Below, piece after piece: positions 16,772 through 26,096 of a stretch of DNA of 64,000 nucleotides; position 1 is the first letter of the stretch, and each line of letters begins with the position of its first letter. The position numbers and the translations under genes were made by a program. Origin of the DNA: Dokdonia sp. Dokd-P16 (GTDB taxonomy: Bacteria; Bacteroidota; Bacteroidia; Flavobacteriales; Flavobacteriaceae); contig NZ_CP029151.1 in NCBI RefSeq assembly GCF_003095655.1, positions 2,169,001 to 2,233,000 on the forward strand. Reading direction: 5' to 3'. Under the pieces are notes generated by a model. That model saw nothing but the letters and a program-made list of their open reading frames with translations. It did no database searches and was not told where the DNA came from.

Positions 16772-19700
16772 TTATTTCTCCAACCCCTTCTCCAGCGCTT
16801 TCTTAATCCCTTCTAGATTCTCGGTAAACTCCATCATCTGAGAGAGTATTTGTGCCATCTCGTTCTTATCACCAAAACCTTTGAGTTTATTATTTTTTAC
16901 AAAGGTTTCTTTCATCGTGTTCCAGCGCTCTTGCTGCGTTTCATCTAGCGCATTAATGAGTTCGCGGTACTTTAGTAGGTTTGCCTCTGCGCTTGAAGTG
17001 AGTGTTTGTGACTCACTTTCATAGTGCGATAGTAACAATGTAGCAAGCTCAGCGTCGTTCATTATAGGAACCACTTTTGCTACGAGTTTATTCATATCAC
17101 GGTATGACCCTTGAAGTTTAAATGAAGGTTCCGTACGATAGGCATCTTCTTGCGCGGCACTACGTATGTATTCTGCATTTACCTTGAGTACTGTGTTACG
17201 TATGGTGATTACCTTCTCTAGCACCTTTGTATAATCTGCTACTTCTTGAGCAGTGTGATTTCCTTTGAGCTGACTGTCCTGGGTTCCATTTTCTATGCGG
17301 TCTATGAGTGTATAGATATCATCAAAATGCGTACTGCTCAATTGCTGCAGTAGCGGATTTGCAGTGAGCGAATTCTCAATAAGACTGAGCTTAAACAGAT
17401 GTTCCGTGTCGCCTATGATGTCTCCCAGGTTATAAATGTCTGCCCTGTTTGCAAGCATATCTGGTATACGGAATTTCTCTCCACTCTCCGTATATGGATT
17501 ACCCGCCATTATCACACAGAATTTCTTACTGCGCAGATCATAAGTTTTAGACTTATCATTATACACACCTTCAATCTTACGTGTACCATCAGAAAGGCTA
17601 ATGAATTTTTGTAAAAACTCTGGATTACAGTGCTGTATATCGTCTAGATATAGCATCACATTGTTACCCATCTCAAAAGCGACGTTCAGTTTTTTGAGTT
17701 CTTCACGAGCGGCACTATTTGTGGCACTTTCTGGATCTACAGACGTAACTTCGTGACCTATCGCTGGGCCGTTAATTTTTACAAAAACAAGTCCTAGACG
17801 GTTTGCGATATATTCCATCAAAGTCGTTTTACCATATCCTGGTGGAGAGATAAGCAGCAACATACCCATACGATCGGTACGTTTGTTATCGCCTACGGTT
17901 CCTAATTGTTTGGCAAGATTATCACCAAACAATGGGAAATACACTTGGTCAATCAGCTTATTACGCACGAAGGATGTAAGCACTCTTGGTTTAAATTCGT
18001 CGAGTTTTAAGCTTTCTTTTAATTCTTCAGTAACCGTATGTTTTGCTTTCTTAAATGTTTCAAATGCGGGTACTTGCTCTGTTACAAATAAGTTGAGCCT
18101 AGCCGTAAAGTCGTGATAGTTAAAGTTGAAAACACCTTTGGTTATCATGCTGTGATCACCGCTTAAGCCAGTAATTTTCTCATGAGGAGAAGCCGCTTTT
18201 GTCTTTAAAACCGACTCATCTTCAAAGAGTAGTAAACACACCACTTCATCTACGTAGCGCACATCTGTTAGGCTTTTTTGGGTGCGCACAAAGGCCATTA
18301 CCCATTGTTTTACGAGCTGCACTTTCCCTTTTAGAGTAGGTAGTGACTCATAGCTTTTCTTAAACTTAAGGTCTGCCTGTTGTTGTTTTAACGCTTTCGC
18401 GAAAGCGTCTTTTAAACGCACCGCAACACTACTACGCACAAACTCTGTGTCCCCTTGAAGTTCATCAAAGATGTAGGTCGCAATGGTCTGACTTAACTCT
18501 GGTGAGAAAAGGGATTCCGCTTTCGCGAAAGCGTGTATCTCCTCACTTAACGTCTCAACAATAAATTGGTACTCCTTTGCATCTGGAAAAAACTGCAACA
18601 CCTCTCCCGAAGCCTTTATAGACTGGTTAAGCGTTTTTTGAGTGTTTGGGTCAATGCTGTTCCAGAAATACTGCGCGTATGCTCTAATTTCTGGGGCGTA
18701 GGTGAGTAATCCTAGCTCGTTGTGTTTGTGTACGAGTACCTTTAAAATTTTAGTCGCGTCTACATCGTGTACCCCTTTTACATAGCCCTCTGCATAATCA
18801 TTGCGGCTTTCTTCTTGCACTATCCCAAGTAGCGCGTCATCACCAGCTTCTAGTAGGGTGTGCTTGTCTAGTTTATTAAATAATTTATAAGCTAGGTAGG
18901 CACTGCGGTACACCTCGCTAGTTTCTGATACAAATTCTTGATCCCAGATATGGCGAGAAGCGAGAAGCGTTTCATTTGAGAGTTCTTGGTAAAAATCGGT
19001 ACCTGTGAGGTGATAGTTAAGCGCGCCATCTTTAAGCACGATAGTGAGATCAAGCGGTTGCTTGTTTACACCAAATTTATGCTTGCCAAGTCGTATTACC
19101 GTATCTCCATCCTCATAGAGATCTAGTTTGTCTTTGAGCTTGCGCAGCGCATCTTCACGAGCTGTTTTAAGTCCAGTCTCAATCTCTTCTGCCTTGCCGG
19201 TATCTTCTTGCTCTTTAAGTTGCTGTACGATATCACGCACCTTATTAATCATAAGATCTGCGGCAAAATATCCGTTTATTTCCGAAGCTGTTTTAAAGCT
19301 TTCGGCTTTTTTACGTACACCTTTCAAGATACGTTCTGAGGCATTTTTTAATGCCATCGCCTTTTTATTGCGCTTTTCTACAAGTGCATTTTTACGTGCT
19401 TCAAAAGCTCCGTACACTTCCTCACGCTTTTCAATAATGAGCGTGATAAACTCATCCCAGTCTGCAAACTTTCCTTCTAGCTCTTCCAGCTGGATAGAGA
19501 TTTTAGTCTGGAACTCATCACACTTTTCTGGCGTGGTGGCAATATCTAGGTAGTTTATGATACTTTGATCAATAAGCTTCAGTTGGGCAGCAAAATCTGC
19601 TTGTGCTTCTGCACTTCCTAGTGATTTTTTCTTATTCTTAATCCCAGCCTTTAACTGATTGATAGTCGCAAAAATGAGCGAGATATCATCAATAATTTTA

Positions 19701-21649
19701 GTAGAGTGGGAGGTGTCTTCTATATCAAGGTTTGAAACAATGTCAATAAGTAATTCAAGATCTGTCGCAATCTGATTTACTTCTTCTTCAAGCTTTTTGG
19801 CTTCGATCACTTTCTTGATCTTCTCCATCGCGCCTTTCTTCTCAGCTACTGCTTCATGATAAGGTTTTAAGGCTTTGTCGTCCAGTAAGAACTGTACACA
19901 CTTTTCTGAAATTTTTTGTGTCTGTACCGCGATTTCTTCCTCTAGCGTTTTCACGAAAATGGGATGTACATAGCGTATGTCATTGAGCGAGATGGTCTCT
20001 CCACGCAACGATCGTAACTGTGTGAGTAGCGCCACAAAATCATTAATAGATTTAAAAGAGGTGCTCTTTATTTTACCAAAAATCTCGTCAGCCTTTTTCT
20101 GAATCTCTTGCGTTTGCTTGGCAGCATTACGCTTAAGTTGGACCACTTTTTCAAATTCGTCGATTGCAGCATTTGCAGCTCCGTTTATCTCAGTAAGTGG
20201 TATGTTAAGCTGTTGTGTTTCTGGCTCTGGAAGCCAATAATAGGTGTCAAGAATATCTTTAGAAAACTTGGCTAGATCACTATATAATCCATCGTAATTA
20301 TCCTCCTTGTTGAGTAGCGTGACAAGGCCGTTAACCTCTGCCATTGCCTTTACAATATCCTTGTTTCCTATTTTATAGAGTAGCGTGTCCTCGTGTTGAG
20401 AGGGCATATAATCGCCCTTTAAAAATGGGGTTTGCCAGATCTGTATCACGTGATGCTTGGTTTGCTCATTTTCGGTTCTAAAATAGCATAGCTGGCCATC
20501 TTGCAATACGGTAAATCCATTACAGATAATGGGAGTTTTAATCTCTTGAGTAATCACATTGTATGACATCAAGTTGTAAAGTCCTGCCTCTGGGGAGTAA
20601 AAAATATACAAGAAATCTTCTCCGTTAGGCGAACTGATTTTCTCTTGAAATTTTACATTTGGGATTGCATTATCAAAGATGTTATACTCTCCTGTTTGCA
20701 AGTAGTACCCTGTCGGGAAAATGATACCTTGATCATCTGGTAGTAGTACACAAGTGTCTTTTACACTCTGTATTTTTTGAACTTGCTTGAGTTTGTGATT
20801 ATAGACAAAATAACGAGCTTCCTCTTGAAAAGGTTTAATCTCAAGCGCCAGTAAATTACCAAGATCTGCATAACGGTATTGCCCATCATCAAGTGTCTGG
20901 TCGATGTGCTCCACAGGTTCGTCAAGGATTCCTTTTCCTTCTTCTGTGTTGTCCTCTATTTTAATAGTAAGATCACCACCTATGGTTTCTACAAATACCT
21001 TGTCAAGTATAGAAACGTGTGCGTGCACACCATAACGATGCATATCGCGCGTAGCTTCTATCCACTTAAAATCATGTTGTTTTGGAAACTTGTATTCGTG
21101 TTCACTACGATTATCTACATATTTTAAGGTGTCGTTGCTTATAAGCCACTTAAATGTTTTAATATCTGTAACGCTATCACTTAGCTGAAACACCATGTAC
21201 AGGTAATTCCCTATGATGGCAAATTTTGAGAAAATAGTATTACGGTAGTACTTGTATAGATTTGCAAAATCAAGAAGAAAAATATCATCTTCTAATAACG
21301 TAAGCGGTTTAGGCTCAAAACGATTGTCCTTAAACTCATAAGCACTAAAAACATCACTCAAGTGAATGTCTGTGCGCAATCCAAAATGCACATTATATCC
21401 AAAAAGGCATAGATTATTCAATGATACAATATCACGAGCAATACAATTGTTCTCTGTATTGATACGATCATTTGCAATGAGCTTGGTTTCAAGGGAACCA
21501 AAGACATCTTTACGTTCCTCATTCAGTTTTTGAAGGCGTTCTTGGAGATCGATTTTCTGCTTTTGCAGTCTGCCTTGTATGATCTCATAGGTACCGCCGT
21601 CTAGTGACTGTGATGCTTTAGGTTGTGTATCTGGAGTTTCGTTTGCCAT
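16772..21649 (-). CDS. Giant AAA+ ATPase of the 'DNA repair ATPase' type in the flotillin/PspA cluster
   Basis: A 1625-residue protein. An N-terminal coiled piece (about 20-50) precedes a beta-rich part with propeller-like repeats (about 55-450), then a long coiled-coil region (about 500-870) and a mixed region. A single C-terminal AAA+ domain has Walker A SPPGYGKTT (Lys1274), Walker B MLYLDDIQ (Asp1336, Asp1337), sensor-like MAGNPYTES and an Arg-bearing ANRADIYNLGD. No signal peptide or membrane helix, so it is cytosolic. Homologues are often labelled 'DNA repair ATPase', but no DNA-binding motif is evident. Gene order points to a chaperone-like role with the flotillin, YqiJ-like and PspA proteins. 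Two palindrome copies lie 127 bp apart in it. Confidence 0.8.
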   Translation of the reverse strand: MANETPDTQPKASQSLDGGTYEIIQGRLQKQKIDLQERLQKLNEERKDVFGSLETKLIANDRINTENNCIARDIVSLNNLCLFGYNVHFGLRTDIHLSDVFSAYEFKDNRFEPKPLTLLEDDIFLLDFANLYKYYRNTIFSKFAIIGNYLYMVFQLSDSVTDIKTFKWLISNDTLKYVDNRSEHEYKFPKQHDFKWIEATRDMHRYGVHAHVSILDKVFVETIGGDLTIKIEDNTEEGKGILDEPVEHIDQTLDDGQYRYADLGNLLALEIKPFQEEARYFVYNHKLKQVQKIQSVKDTCVLLPDDQGIIFPTGYYLQTGEYNIFDNAIPNVKFQEKISSPNGEDFLYIFYSPEAGLYNLMSYNVITQEIKTPIICNGFTVLQDGQLCYFRTENEQTKHHVIQIWQTPFLKGDYMPSQHEDTLLYKIGNKDIVKAMAEVNGLVTLLNKEDNYDGLYSDLAKFSKDILDTYYWLPEPETQQLNIPLTEINGAANAAIDEFEKVVQLKRNAAKQTQEIQKKADEIFGKIKSTSFKSINDFVALLTQLRSLRGETISLNDIRYVHPIFVKTLEEEIAVQTQKISEKCVQFLLDDKALKPYHEAVAEKKGAMEKIKKVIEAKKLEEEVNQIATDLELLIDIVSNLDIEDTSHSTKIIDDISLIFATINQLKAGIKNKKKSLGSAEAQADFAAQLKLIDQSIINYLDIATTPEKCDEFQTKISIQLEELEGKFADWDEFITLIIEKREEVYGAFEARKNALVEKRNKKAMALKNASERILKGVRKKAESFKTASEINGYFAADLMINKVRDIVQQLKEQEDTGKAEEIETGLKTAREDALRKLKDKLDLYEDGDTVIRLGKHKFGVNKQPLDLTIVLKDGALNYHLTGTDFYQELSNETLLASRHIWDQEFVSETSEVYRSAYLAYKLFNKLDKHTLLEAGDDALLGIVQEESRNDYAEGYVKGVHDVDATKILKVLVHKHNELGLLTYAPEIRAYAQYFWNSIDPNTQKTLNQSIKASGEVLQFFPDAKEYQFIVETLSEEIHAFAKAESLFSPELSQTIATYIFDELQGDTEFVRSSVAVRLKDAFAKALKQQQADLKFKKSYESLPTLKGKVQLVKQWVMAFVRTQKSLTDVRYVDEVVCLLLFEDESVLKTKAASPHEKITGLSGDHSMITKGVFNFNYHDFTARLNLFVTEQVPAFETFKKAKHTVTEELKESLKLDEFKPRVLTSFVRNKLIDQVYFPLFGDNLAKQLGTVGDNKRTDRMGMLLLISPPGYGKTTLMEYIANRLGLVFVKINGPAIGHEVTSVDPESATNSAAREELKKLNVAFEMGNNVMLYLDDIQHCNPEFLQKFISLSDGTRKIEGVYNDKSKTYDLRSKKFCVIMAGNPYTESGEKFRIPDMLANRADIYNLGDIIGDTEHLFKLSLIENSLTANPLLQQLSSTHFDDIYTLIDRIENGTQDSQLKGNHTAQEVADYTKVLEKVITIRNTVLKVNAEYIRSAAQEDAYRTEPSFKLQGSYRDMNKLVAKVVPIMNDAELATLLLSHYESESQTLTSSAEANLLKYRELINALDETQQERWNTMKETFVKNNKLKGFGDKNEMAQILSQMMEFTENLEGIKKALEKGLEK
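18391..18408. repeat. Iterated palindrome, copy 6 (inside the AAA+ gene)
   Basis: An 18-bp perfect copy, read in reverse as DAFAKAL in a helical stretch upstream of the AAA+ domain. Confidence 0.88.
18518..18533. repeat. Iterated palindrome, copy 7 (inside the AAA+ gene)
   Basis: A 16-bp perfect copy, read in reverse as HAFAKAE, 127 bp from copy 6: the closest pair in the window. Confidence 0.88.
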
Positions 21650-21722
21650 AGATATTGGAAACTGTGCGTTGATTTAATGATTGACTTATAGGTAGTATAG
21701 CTCCACAGAAAATGGAGGTTTA

Positions 21723-21738
21723 CGCTTTCGCGAAAGCG
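21723..21738. repeat. Iterated palindrome, copy 8 (intergenic, flotillin to AAA+)
   Basis: A 16-bp perfect copy with TA to its left, in the 154-bp gap between the flotillin stop and the AAA+ start. Confidence 0.88.
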
Positions 21739-21803
21739 CACTGAGATAGAACAGTGATCAGTTTGCAATCTCACGACTGCAAACTGTTACTGCCTTTATA
21801 TAA

Positions 21804-23870
21804 TTATCTCAACTTCTTATCAGATAACCCAAGTCCCTTTGCAAGGTTAGATAGGTTGCTGAATAAGGTTTGCTCATCATTATCTGACGACTTAGATTTT
21901 AAGTCCATTAAAAGATTTGCAATGGTCACATTCTTAAGATCCTCAGAAGAGATACCGTACTTATCTGCAAATTCTTTTACTTTTTCAAGTAAGTTTCCTT
22001 TTACATCATCACTACCTAAAATGGCATCTTTTACTTCATGCACGGTGTCAGAATGCTTCACTAATCTGTCGTATCCTTTAGCCTTTGTAATTTGCCCGAT
22101 AATCTGGTCAAAGAACATGGTCTCACCACCTACAATATCAATGTTTGCAGCTTTAAGAGCATCACCAATTACCTGTGCTTGCGCATCTGCAATATCTTTC
22201 TGGATATTAATCTCTGCAAGGTCAACTTGAAGTTCTTTATCAAGACGTAGTTTAAACTCTTCGTGGTCTTTACCTACACCGTCAAGTTTCTTCATTGCAT
22301 TTGCTTTCTCTTCGATTCCCGCTGCGTCTGCAAGAGCTTTCTCTTTGATTACATCTGCCTCTGCAAGTCCGTCTTGACGTTTTGCTTCTGCTTTTGCTTG
22401 GATTCCGGCTGCTTCTGCAAGTGCCTTCTTCTCAATAATAGTCGCTTCTACAATACCTTGACGCTCGTTTGCATCTGCCTTAGCGTGCATTACTTGTGCC
22501 TCAGACATACCTACAGTTGCTTCTTCCTTAGCTTGTGCTTCGGCAAGAATCTTACGTGCATCTGCTTCTTTCTCACTTGCTTCTTTATGTGCAAGCGCTT
22601 CGATATTAATTTCTTCTGCTTTTTGCTTAGCAGCTTCTTTAGATGCTTCTGCAGCTTTGATAGTTTTAATCAAATCTTCTTGAGCAGCACTCTCAGCATT
22701 TGTGATGGTAACTTGTTTGTTACGATCTGCAGTTTTGAAAGCCTCAATATCTTTCATATTCTCCTGCTCTTCAACTACTCCTTTTTCAAGAACTACGCGG
22801 TCTCTTATTACATCTTGAATATTCTTTTTCTCAACTTCTACTACTTTCTCTTTTTCAATCTGAGCGAGTGTAACCACGCGTTCTCTTTCGGTTGCTTCTA
22901 GTAAACGGTCTTTTTCTACACGTTCTGTTTCTACAGCCTCGGTACGTTGCTTATTCTTTTCGGCAACGATAATCTGGCGTTGCATATTTTCTTCGGCAAC
23001 TTTTACTTTTTCTTCTGTAGCGATACGAGCTGTTTCAGACTTGAGACGCTCTTCCTCTGCTACTTTAAGTGTTTCTGCACCTTCACGAGATTTTATGTTG
23101 GCAATCTCACGAAGTTGTTGTTCTTCTTTTTCGGCAAGTTGTTTGTCTAGTTCAAGGATTGCTTCACGAGCCTCTACATCTTGCTTACGGATGGTTTTTT
23201 CCTCATCACGCTTAATCAAGTTAGATTGCACGTTTTGTGCAGCGGTAAGATCTGTAATCTTTTTGATACCTTCTGCATCAAGAATATTATCTGCTTTTAA
23301 ATAAGAAACAGACGTTTGCTCAAGATAATCGATTGCACAATCTTCTAGTGTATAACCATTAAGATCTGTACCAATGATATCTACAATCTCATCACGAAAC
23401 TCACGACGGGATTCATATAACTGTATAAAGTCAAATTTCTTACCTACGGTTTTAAGCGCTTCAGAAAACTTAGCTTCAAAAAGATCCTCAAGTGTTTCTT
23501 GACGTGAAGCTCTTTCTACACCGATGGTTTGAGCCACTTTCTTGATGTACTCCACTTCGTTATTTACACGAACAAAAAATGCCACTTTAATATCTGCACG
23601 CATGTTATCCTTACAGATAAGACCTTCGGTAGCGAGACGCTCAATTTGGATTTTCTTTACAGAAACGTCCATTACTTCTACACGGTGGAATACTGGTACT
23701 ACATAAAGTCCCTTGTCTGTTGCAACTTTTGTTCCACCAAATCCAGTACGGACCAAGGCTTGACCTTGATGTACTTTTTTGTAGAACATCGCGATGATTG
23801 CGAAATAAACGACAACGAGAAATAAGAGGATTCCTATTCCGGTAATTACAAACGATGGGATTGCATCCAT
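21804..23870 (-). CDS. Flotillin-like SPFH membrane scaffold protein (YqiK type)
   Basis: A 688-residue protein. One N-terminal membrane helix (about 7-30) is followed by an SPFH/band-7 domain (about 32-195; RTGFGGTKVATDKGLYVVPVFHRVEVMDVSVKKIQIE). A very long Ala/Glu/Lys coiled coil (about 215-560, many AEA and KEKALADAAG repeats) leads to a C-terminal helical region. Flotillins form membrane rings or microdomains. The next gene in transcription order upstream is a YqiJ-like OB-fold membrane protein, the usual flotillin partner (yqiJ-yqiK in E. coli). The shared direction with the PspA gene points to a membrane-integrity role. Confidence 0.9.
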   Translation of the reverse strand: MDAIPSFVITGIGILLFLVVVYFAIIAMFYKKVHQGQALVRTGFGGTKVATDKGLYVVPVFHRVEVMDVSVKKIQIERLATEGLICKDNMRADIKVAFFVRVNNEVEYIKKVAQTIGVERASRQETLEDLFEAKFSEALKTVGKKFDFIQLYESRREFRDEIVDIIGTDLNGYTLEDCAIDYLEQTSVSYLKADNILDAEGIKKITDLTAAQNVQSNLIKRDEEKTIRKQDVEAREAILELDKQLAEKEEQQLREIANIKSREGAETLKVAEEERLKSETARIATEEKVKVAEENMQRQIIVAEKNKQRTEAVETERVEKDRLLEATERERVVTLAQIEKEKVVEVEKKNIQDVIRDRVVLEKGVVEEQENMKDIEAFKTADRNKQVTITNAESAAQEDLIKTIKAAEASKEAAKQKAEEINIEALAHKEASEKEADARKILAEAQAKEEATVGMSEAQVMHAKADANERQGIVEATIIEKKALAEAAGIQAKAEAKRQDGLAEADVIKEKALADAAGIEEKANAMKKLDGVGKDHEEFKLRLDKELQVDLAEINIQKDIADAQAQVIGDALKAANIDIVGGETMFFDQIIGQITKAKGYDRLVKHSDTVHEVKDAILGSDDVKGNLLEKVKEFADKYGISSEDLKNVTIANLLMDLKSKSSDNDEQTLFSNLSNLAKGLGLSDKKLR

Positions 23871-23933
23871 AGAAACTGATTTTTGGTTTTGGTTAATTTT
23901 CTTTTAAATAATAATGATTGGTATCAGCATAGA

Positions 23934-24650
23934 TTAATCTTTACTGACGTAGAAATAATTTTTATCTGTTGATTGTTTGATGATTAGGACGCTTTCGCGA
24001 AAGCGTAACTCAGAACCATCTAGTGATTTCACATAAATGCTCATCGTATTGCCATCTGCCTGAAGCTCTGCATTACCCATTTTATCTCCAGAAACTGTGG
24101 ATAATAAAGTGGCTTGTCTACCAAGAAAATCTACTGCCTTGTCTCCATCTTTATTTAAATTCTTGAAGAATGACTTGAAAGGAGTCGTGATAATTTTATT
24201 AATAAATAGCGCAGGAATCATAAAAGCTAAGACGATAAGGTGCCCAAATGTATTCTCGTAACTTCCTGTAATAGATGTTACAATAAGGGAACAAAACCAC
24301 CATATAAAGATCCAAAAAGTAAACGTAAACATAAATGGAAGTCCGACAAAATTGAAGTAAATCAAAACGACTTGCCACCATTTAAGAGGCTTACGTTTTC
24401 TATTTACAACGTGTGATCGATCTACCTCTGCATTTGCTACATCTGAGAAATCCATATTGCCGCCTTCGAGACCAGAATCCAGATCAATATCTGCATCTAC
24501 GTCCACATCGATATCGATGTCTACATCTACATCTAGATCAAAGTCTACACCGCTGATCATTGTAAATATCCAATAGACAAGGAGTAGAGACAGTAGTATC
24601 GTTAACGTGATGTTTACTGGTGAAAATAAAATTTCGAAATAGTTATCCAA
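23934..24650 (-). CDS. YqiJ/NfeD-like membrane protein with an Asp-alternating segment
   Basis: A 238-residue protein. One helix at about 12-34, two more at about 94-155 and a C-terminal OB-fold-like domain (FLGRQATLLSTVSGDKMGNAELQADG), the plan of YqiJ/NfeD partners of flotillins. Between the first and second helices is an unusual run of about 24 residues where Asp alternates with Val/Ile/Leu/Ala, beginning DFDLDVDVDIDIDV. The start is TTG at 24650: an in-frame stop lies 5 codons upstream and no ATG is available. A palindrome copy encodes LRFRES in the OB-fold. Confidence 0.8.
   Translation of the reverse strand: MDNYFEILFSPVNITLTILLSLLLVYWIFTMISGVDFDLDVDVDIDIDVDVDADIDLDSGLEGGNMDFSDVANAEVDRSHVVNRKRKPLKWWQVVLIYFNFVGLPFMFTFTFWIFIWWFCSLIVTSITGSYENTFGHLIVLAFMIPALFINKIITTPFKSFFKNLNKDGDKAVDFLGRQATLLSTVSGDKMGNAELQADGNTMSIYVKSLDGSELRFRESVLIIKQSTDKNYFYVSKD
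23989..24006. repeat. Iterated palindrome, copy 9 (inside the YqiJ-like gene)
   Basis: An 18-bp perfect copy read in the second frame as LRFRES, near the C-terminus of the OB-fold domain. Confidence 0.88.
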
Positions 24651-24709
24651 TGGTTGGTGGTTTTAATGGTTCATAATCCAAAGTGCTAGTAACGCAATGC
24701 GGTGCGTGC

Positions 24710-25423
24710 TTATGCTTTGTCCTTGTCGAGACCTAGTTGTTCCTTAAGCTTTGCAAGCTCGTCGTCTACTTTTTCTTTGCTAGTATCTGCTGCAGCATCA
24801 ATCTCGTCATCTATGCTTTTATTTGCATTTGCAATATCGCCATAAGCATCTGCTAGGGCTTCTTCTTGAGCTACTTTTTCCTTCATACGTTCTAGCATAC
24901 TTACGGTTCCAGTACTGTCAAGAGCAGCCATCTGCTTGTTTACATTCTTAGTGGCAGAGCTTACTTTTACTCTGGCTTTAAGCGTTTTAAGCTCATTCTC
25001 CCAGTTTCCTATATTATCTTTTATAGTCTGGATAGTAGATTGTAGCTGGGCTACATTTCCTTCAAATTTTGTAGTGTCTTCACCAGCGCGATCTGCATGA
25101 GCTTGTGCTTCTTCTTTTTTGGCAAGTGCTTCTTTTGCTAGACGGTCTGCGTCTGTAGCTTCCATAGAACCTGCGTGTGCTTTCTTAAGAATGGCAATTG
25201 CTTTACCTTCATAATCTTTTGCTTTCTCCTGGTGCTCATCACGCTCGTTTTTTGAGCGTATTGCCATGGCTTTTACTTGAGCCATTGCTTCTACACTTTT
25301 ATTGAGATCCTCTTTCATATCTCTTATGCCTTGCTCGGTCATTTTAATAGGATCTTCCATGTTATCAATAGAAGCATTTGCTTCTGCCTGGCCTATTTTA
25401 AAAAGTCTTTTAAATATGTTCAT
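24710..25423 (-). CDS. pspA: PspA/IM30 family membrane-stress protein
   Basis: A 237-residue, almost wholly helical protein with the PspA/Vipp1 opening IFKRLFKIGQAEANASIDNMEDPIKMTEQGIRDMKEDL (given in halves: IFKRLFKIGQAEANA, then MEDPIKMTEQGIRDM) and coiled coils through residue 215. PspA assembles ESCRT-III-like rods on damaged inner membrane. It lies 59 nt upstream of the YqiJ-like gene and 11 nt downstream of the YbjN-like gene, in one reverse transcription unit that continues to the flotillin and the giant ATPase. No PspF-type activator is next to it; an XRE regulator is divergent. Confidence 0.92.
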   Translation of the reverse strand: MNIFKRLFKIGQAEANASIDNMEDPIKMTEQGIRDMKEDLNKSVEAMAQVKAMAIRSKNERDEHQEKAKDYEGKAIAILKKAHAGSMEATDADRLAKEALAKKEEAQAHADRAGEDTTKFEGNVAQLQSTIQTIKDNIGNWENELKTLKARVKVSSATKNVNKQMAALDSTGTVSMLERMKEKVAQEEALADAYGDIANANKSIDDEIDAAADTSKEKVDDELAKLKEQLGLDKDKA

Positions 25424-25434
25424 AACGTTGTGTT

Positions 25435-25830
25435 TTAGTATTTTGAAAATTCGATAATGTGATCTGAGTATTCACTCATTAATAAACTGAGCGAGTTTAA
25501 GCTTCCTTCAAGTTCGTTTAAATCTAGATTTTCTATTTGTAAGGTATCTCTAAATATTACTTTCTTCCCTGTCTCATCTAGTACAAATGCTCCGTGAATG
25601 ATATCGCGGTTTTTTTGTAGCAGACTTTTAAAAATCTTTTCAGACTGGTTATTTATGGTAAAAATAAACTGCTCTATGATTAAGATAGGAGGAGCAACGC
25701 CTAGAATGAGATTTTTAATTCCTGAGTTTTCTTTTTGTACTACCATAATACCATCTTCCGTATTTTCTGTGGTAATATTAAAGTTAAGTTCCAGTAAAAA
25801 ATCTCGTGTTATATTAAAATGGTTCTTCAT
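25435..25830 (-). CDS. YbjN/type III chaperone-like small protein
   Basis: A 131-residue acidic, soluble protein with no signal. The pattern fits the YbjN/secretion-chaperone fold: an N-terminal helix and strand (DFLLELNFNITTENTEDGIMVVQ), a hydrophobic strand pair and LLQKNRDIIHGAFVLDETGKKVIFRDTL, then a C-terminal helix (LNSLSLLMSEYSDHI). YbjN-type or DUF2170/YjfI proteins are recurrent neighbours of PspA; I cannot separate these two from sequence alone. It is the promoter-proximal gene of the PspA-flotillin unit, starting 266 bp from the divergent XRE gene. Confidence 0.55.
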   Translation of the reverse strand: MKNHFNITRDFLLELNFNITTENTEDGIMVVQKENSGIKNLILGVAPPILIIEQFIFTINNQSEKIFKSLLQKNRDIIHGAFVLDETGKKVIFRDTLQIENLDLNELEGSLNSLSLLMSEYSDHIIEFSKY

Positions 25831-25986
25831 AAAGAGTGTTGATGTTGTATTCCAATGCGTTGGAAGGTTAATAATACGAAAACTTGTCTCTGTAAATACC
25901 CAATTGTTTATAACTGGCTCAGGATGTAAATAATTAAAGTGGTCATAATGATTGTTTTTTGATTGATGAATAGATGATGATACTTT

Positions 25987-26005
25987 TACGCTTTCGCGAA
26001 AAAGC
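25987..26005. repeat. Iterated palindrome, copy 10 (degenerate, intergenic)
   Basis: TACGCTTTCGCGAAA is intact but two extra A separate it from the right-hand AGC. It lies in the divergent control region between the YbjN-like and XRE genes, 8 bp left of the operator-like inverted repeat. Confidence 0.7.
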
Positions 26006-26013
26006 TAAATAAA

Positions 26014-26040
26014 TTAGCAAAAGTGAATTCTTTTTGCTAA
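26014..26040. promoter_or_regulatory. Operator-like inverted repeat before the XRE regulator
   Basis: TTAGCAAAA (26014-26022) and TTTTGCTAA (26032-26040) are perfect 9-bp arms with a 9-bp spacer. A third TTAGCAAAA (26087-26095) touches the ATG of the XRE gene, and the palindrome ATTTGCAAAT lies between (26073-26082). Three related half-sites in 82 bp suggest an operator read by the adjacent helix-turn-helix protein. Confidence 0.65.
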
Positions 26041-26096
26041 AATTGTTAGGTAAATATACAAACAAATTTGTGATTTGCAAATAAAATTAGCAAAAT

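Noticed and set aside
19128-19553. Forward open frame of 141 codons opposite the giant ATPase gene
   Set aside because: Antisense shadow of a coiled-coil region, rich in Ser/Ala, no start signals.
19947-19962. GCGTTTTCACGAAAAT as a further palindrome copy
   Set aside because: Too many mismatches to the core (no TTCGCGAA); indistinguishable from chance.
20447-20456. ATCACGTGAT as a possible parS
   Set aside because: Within the ATPase coding sequence and lacks the flanking consensus.
22263-22901. Long forward open frame (212 codons) opposite the flotillin gene
   Set aside because: Antisense to a strongly biased Ala/Glu/Lys coiled coil; the Cys/Phe-rich translation is an artefact of its codon pattern.
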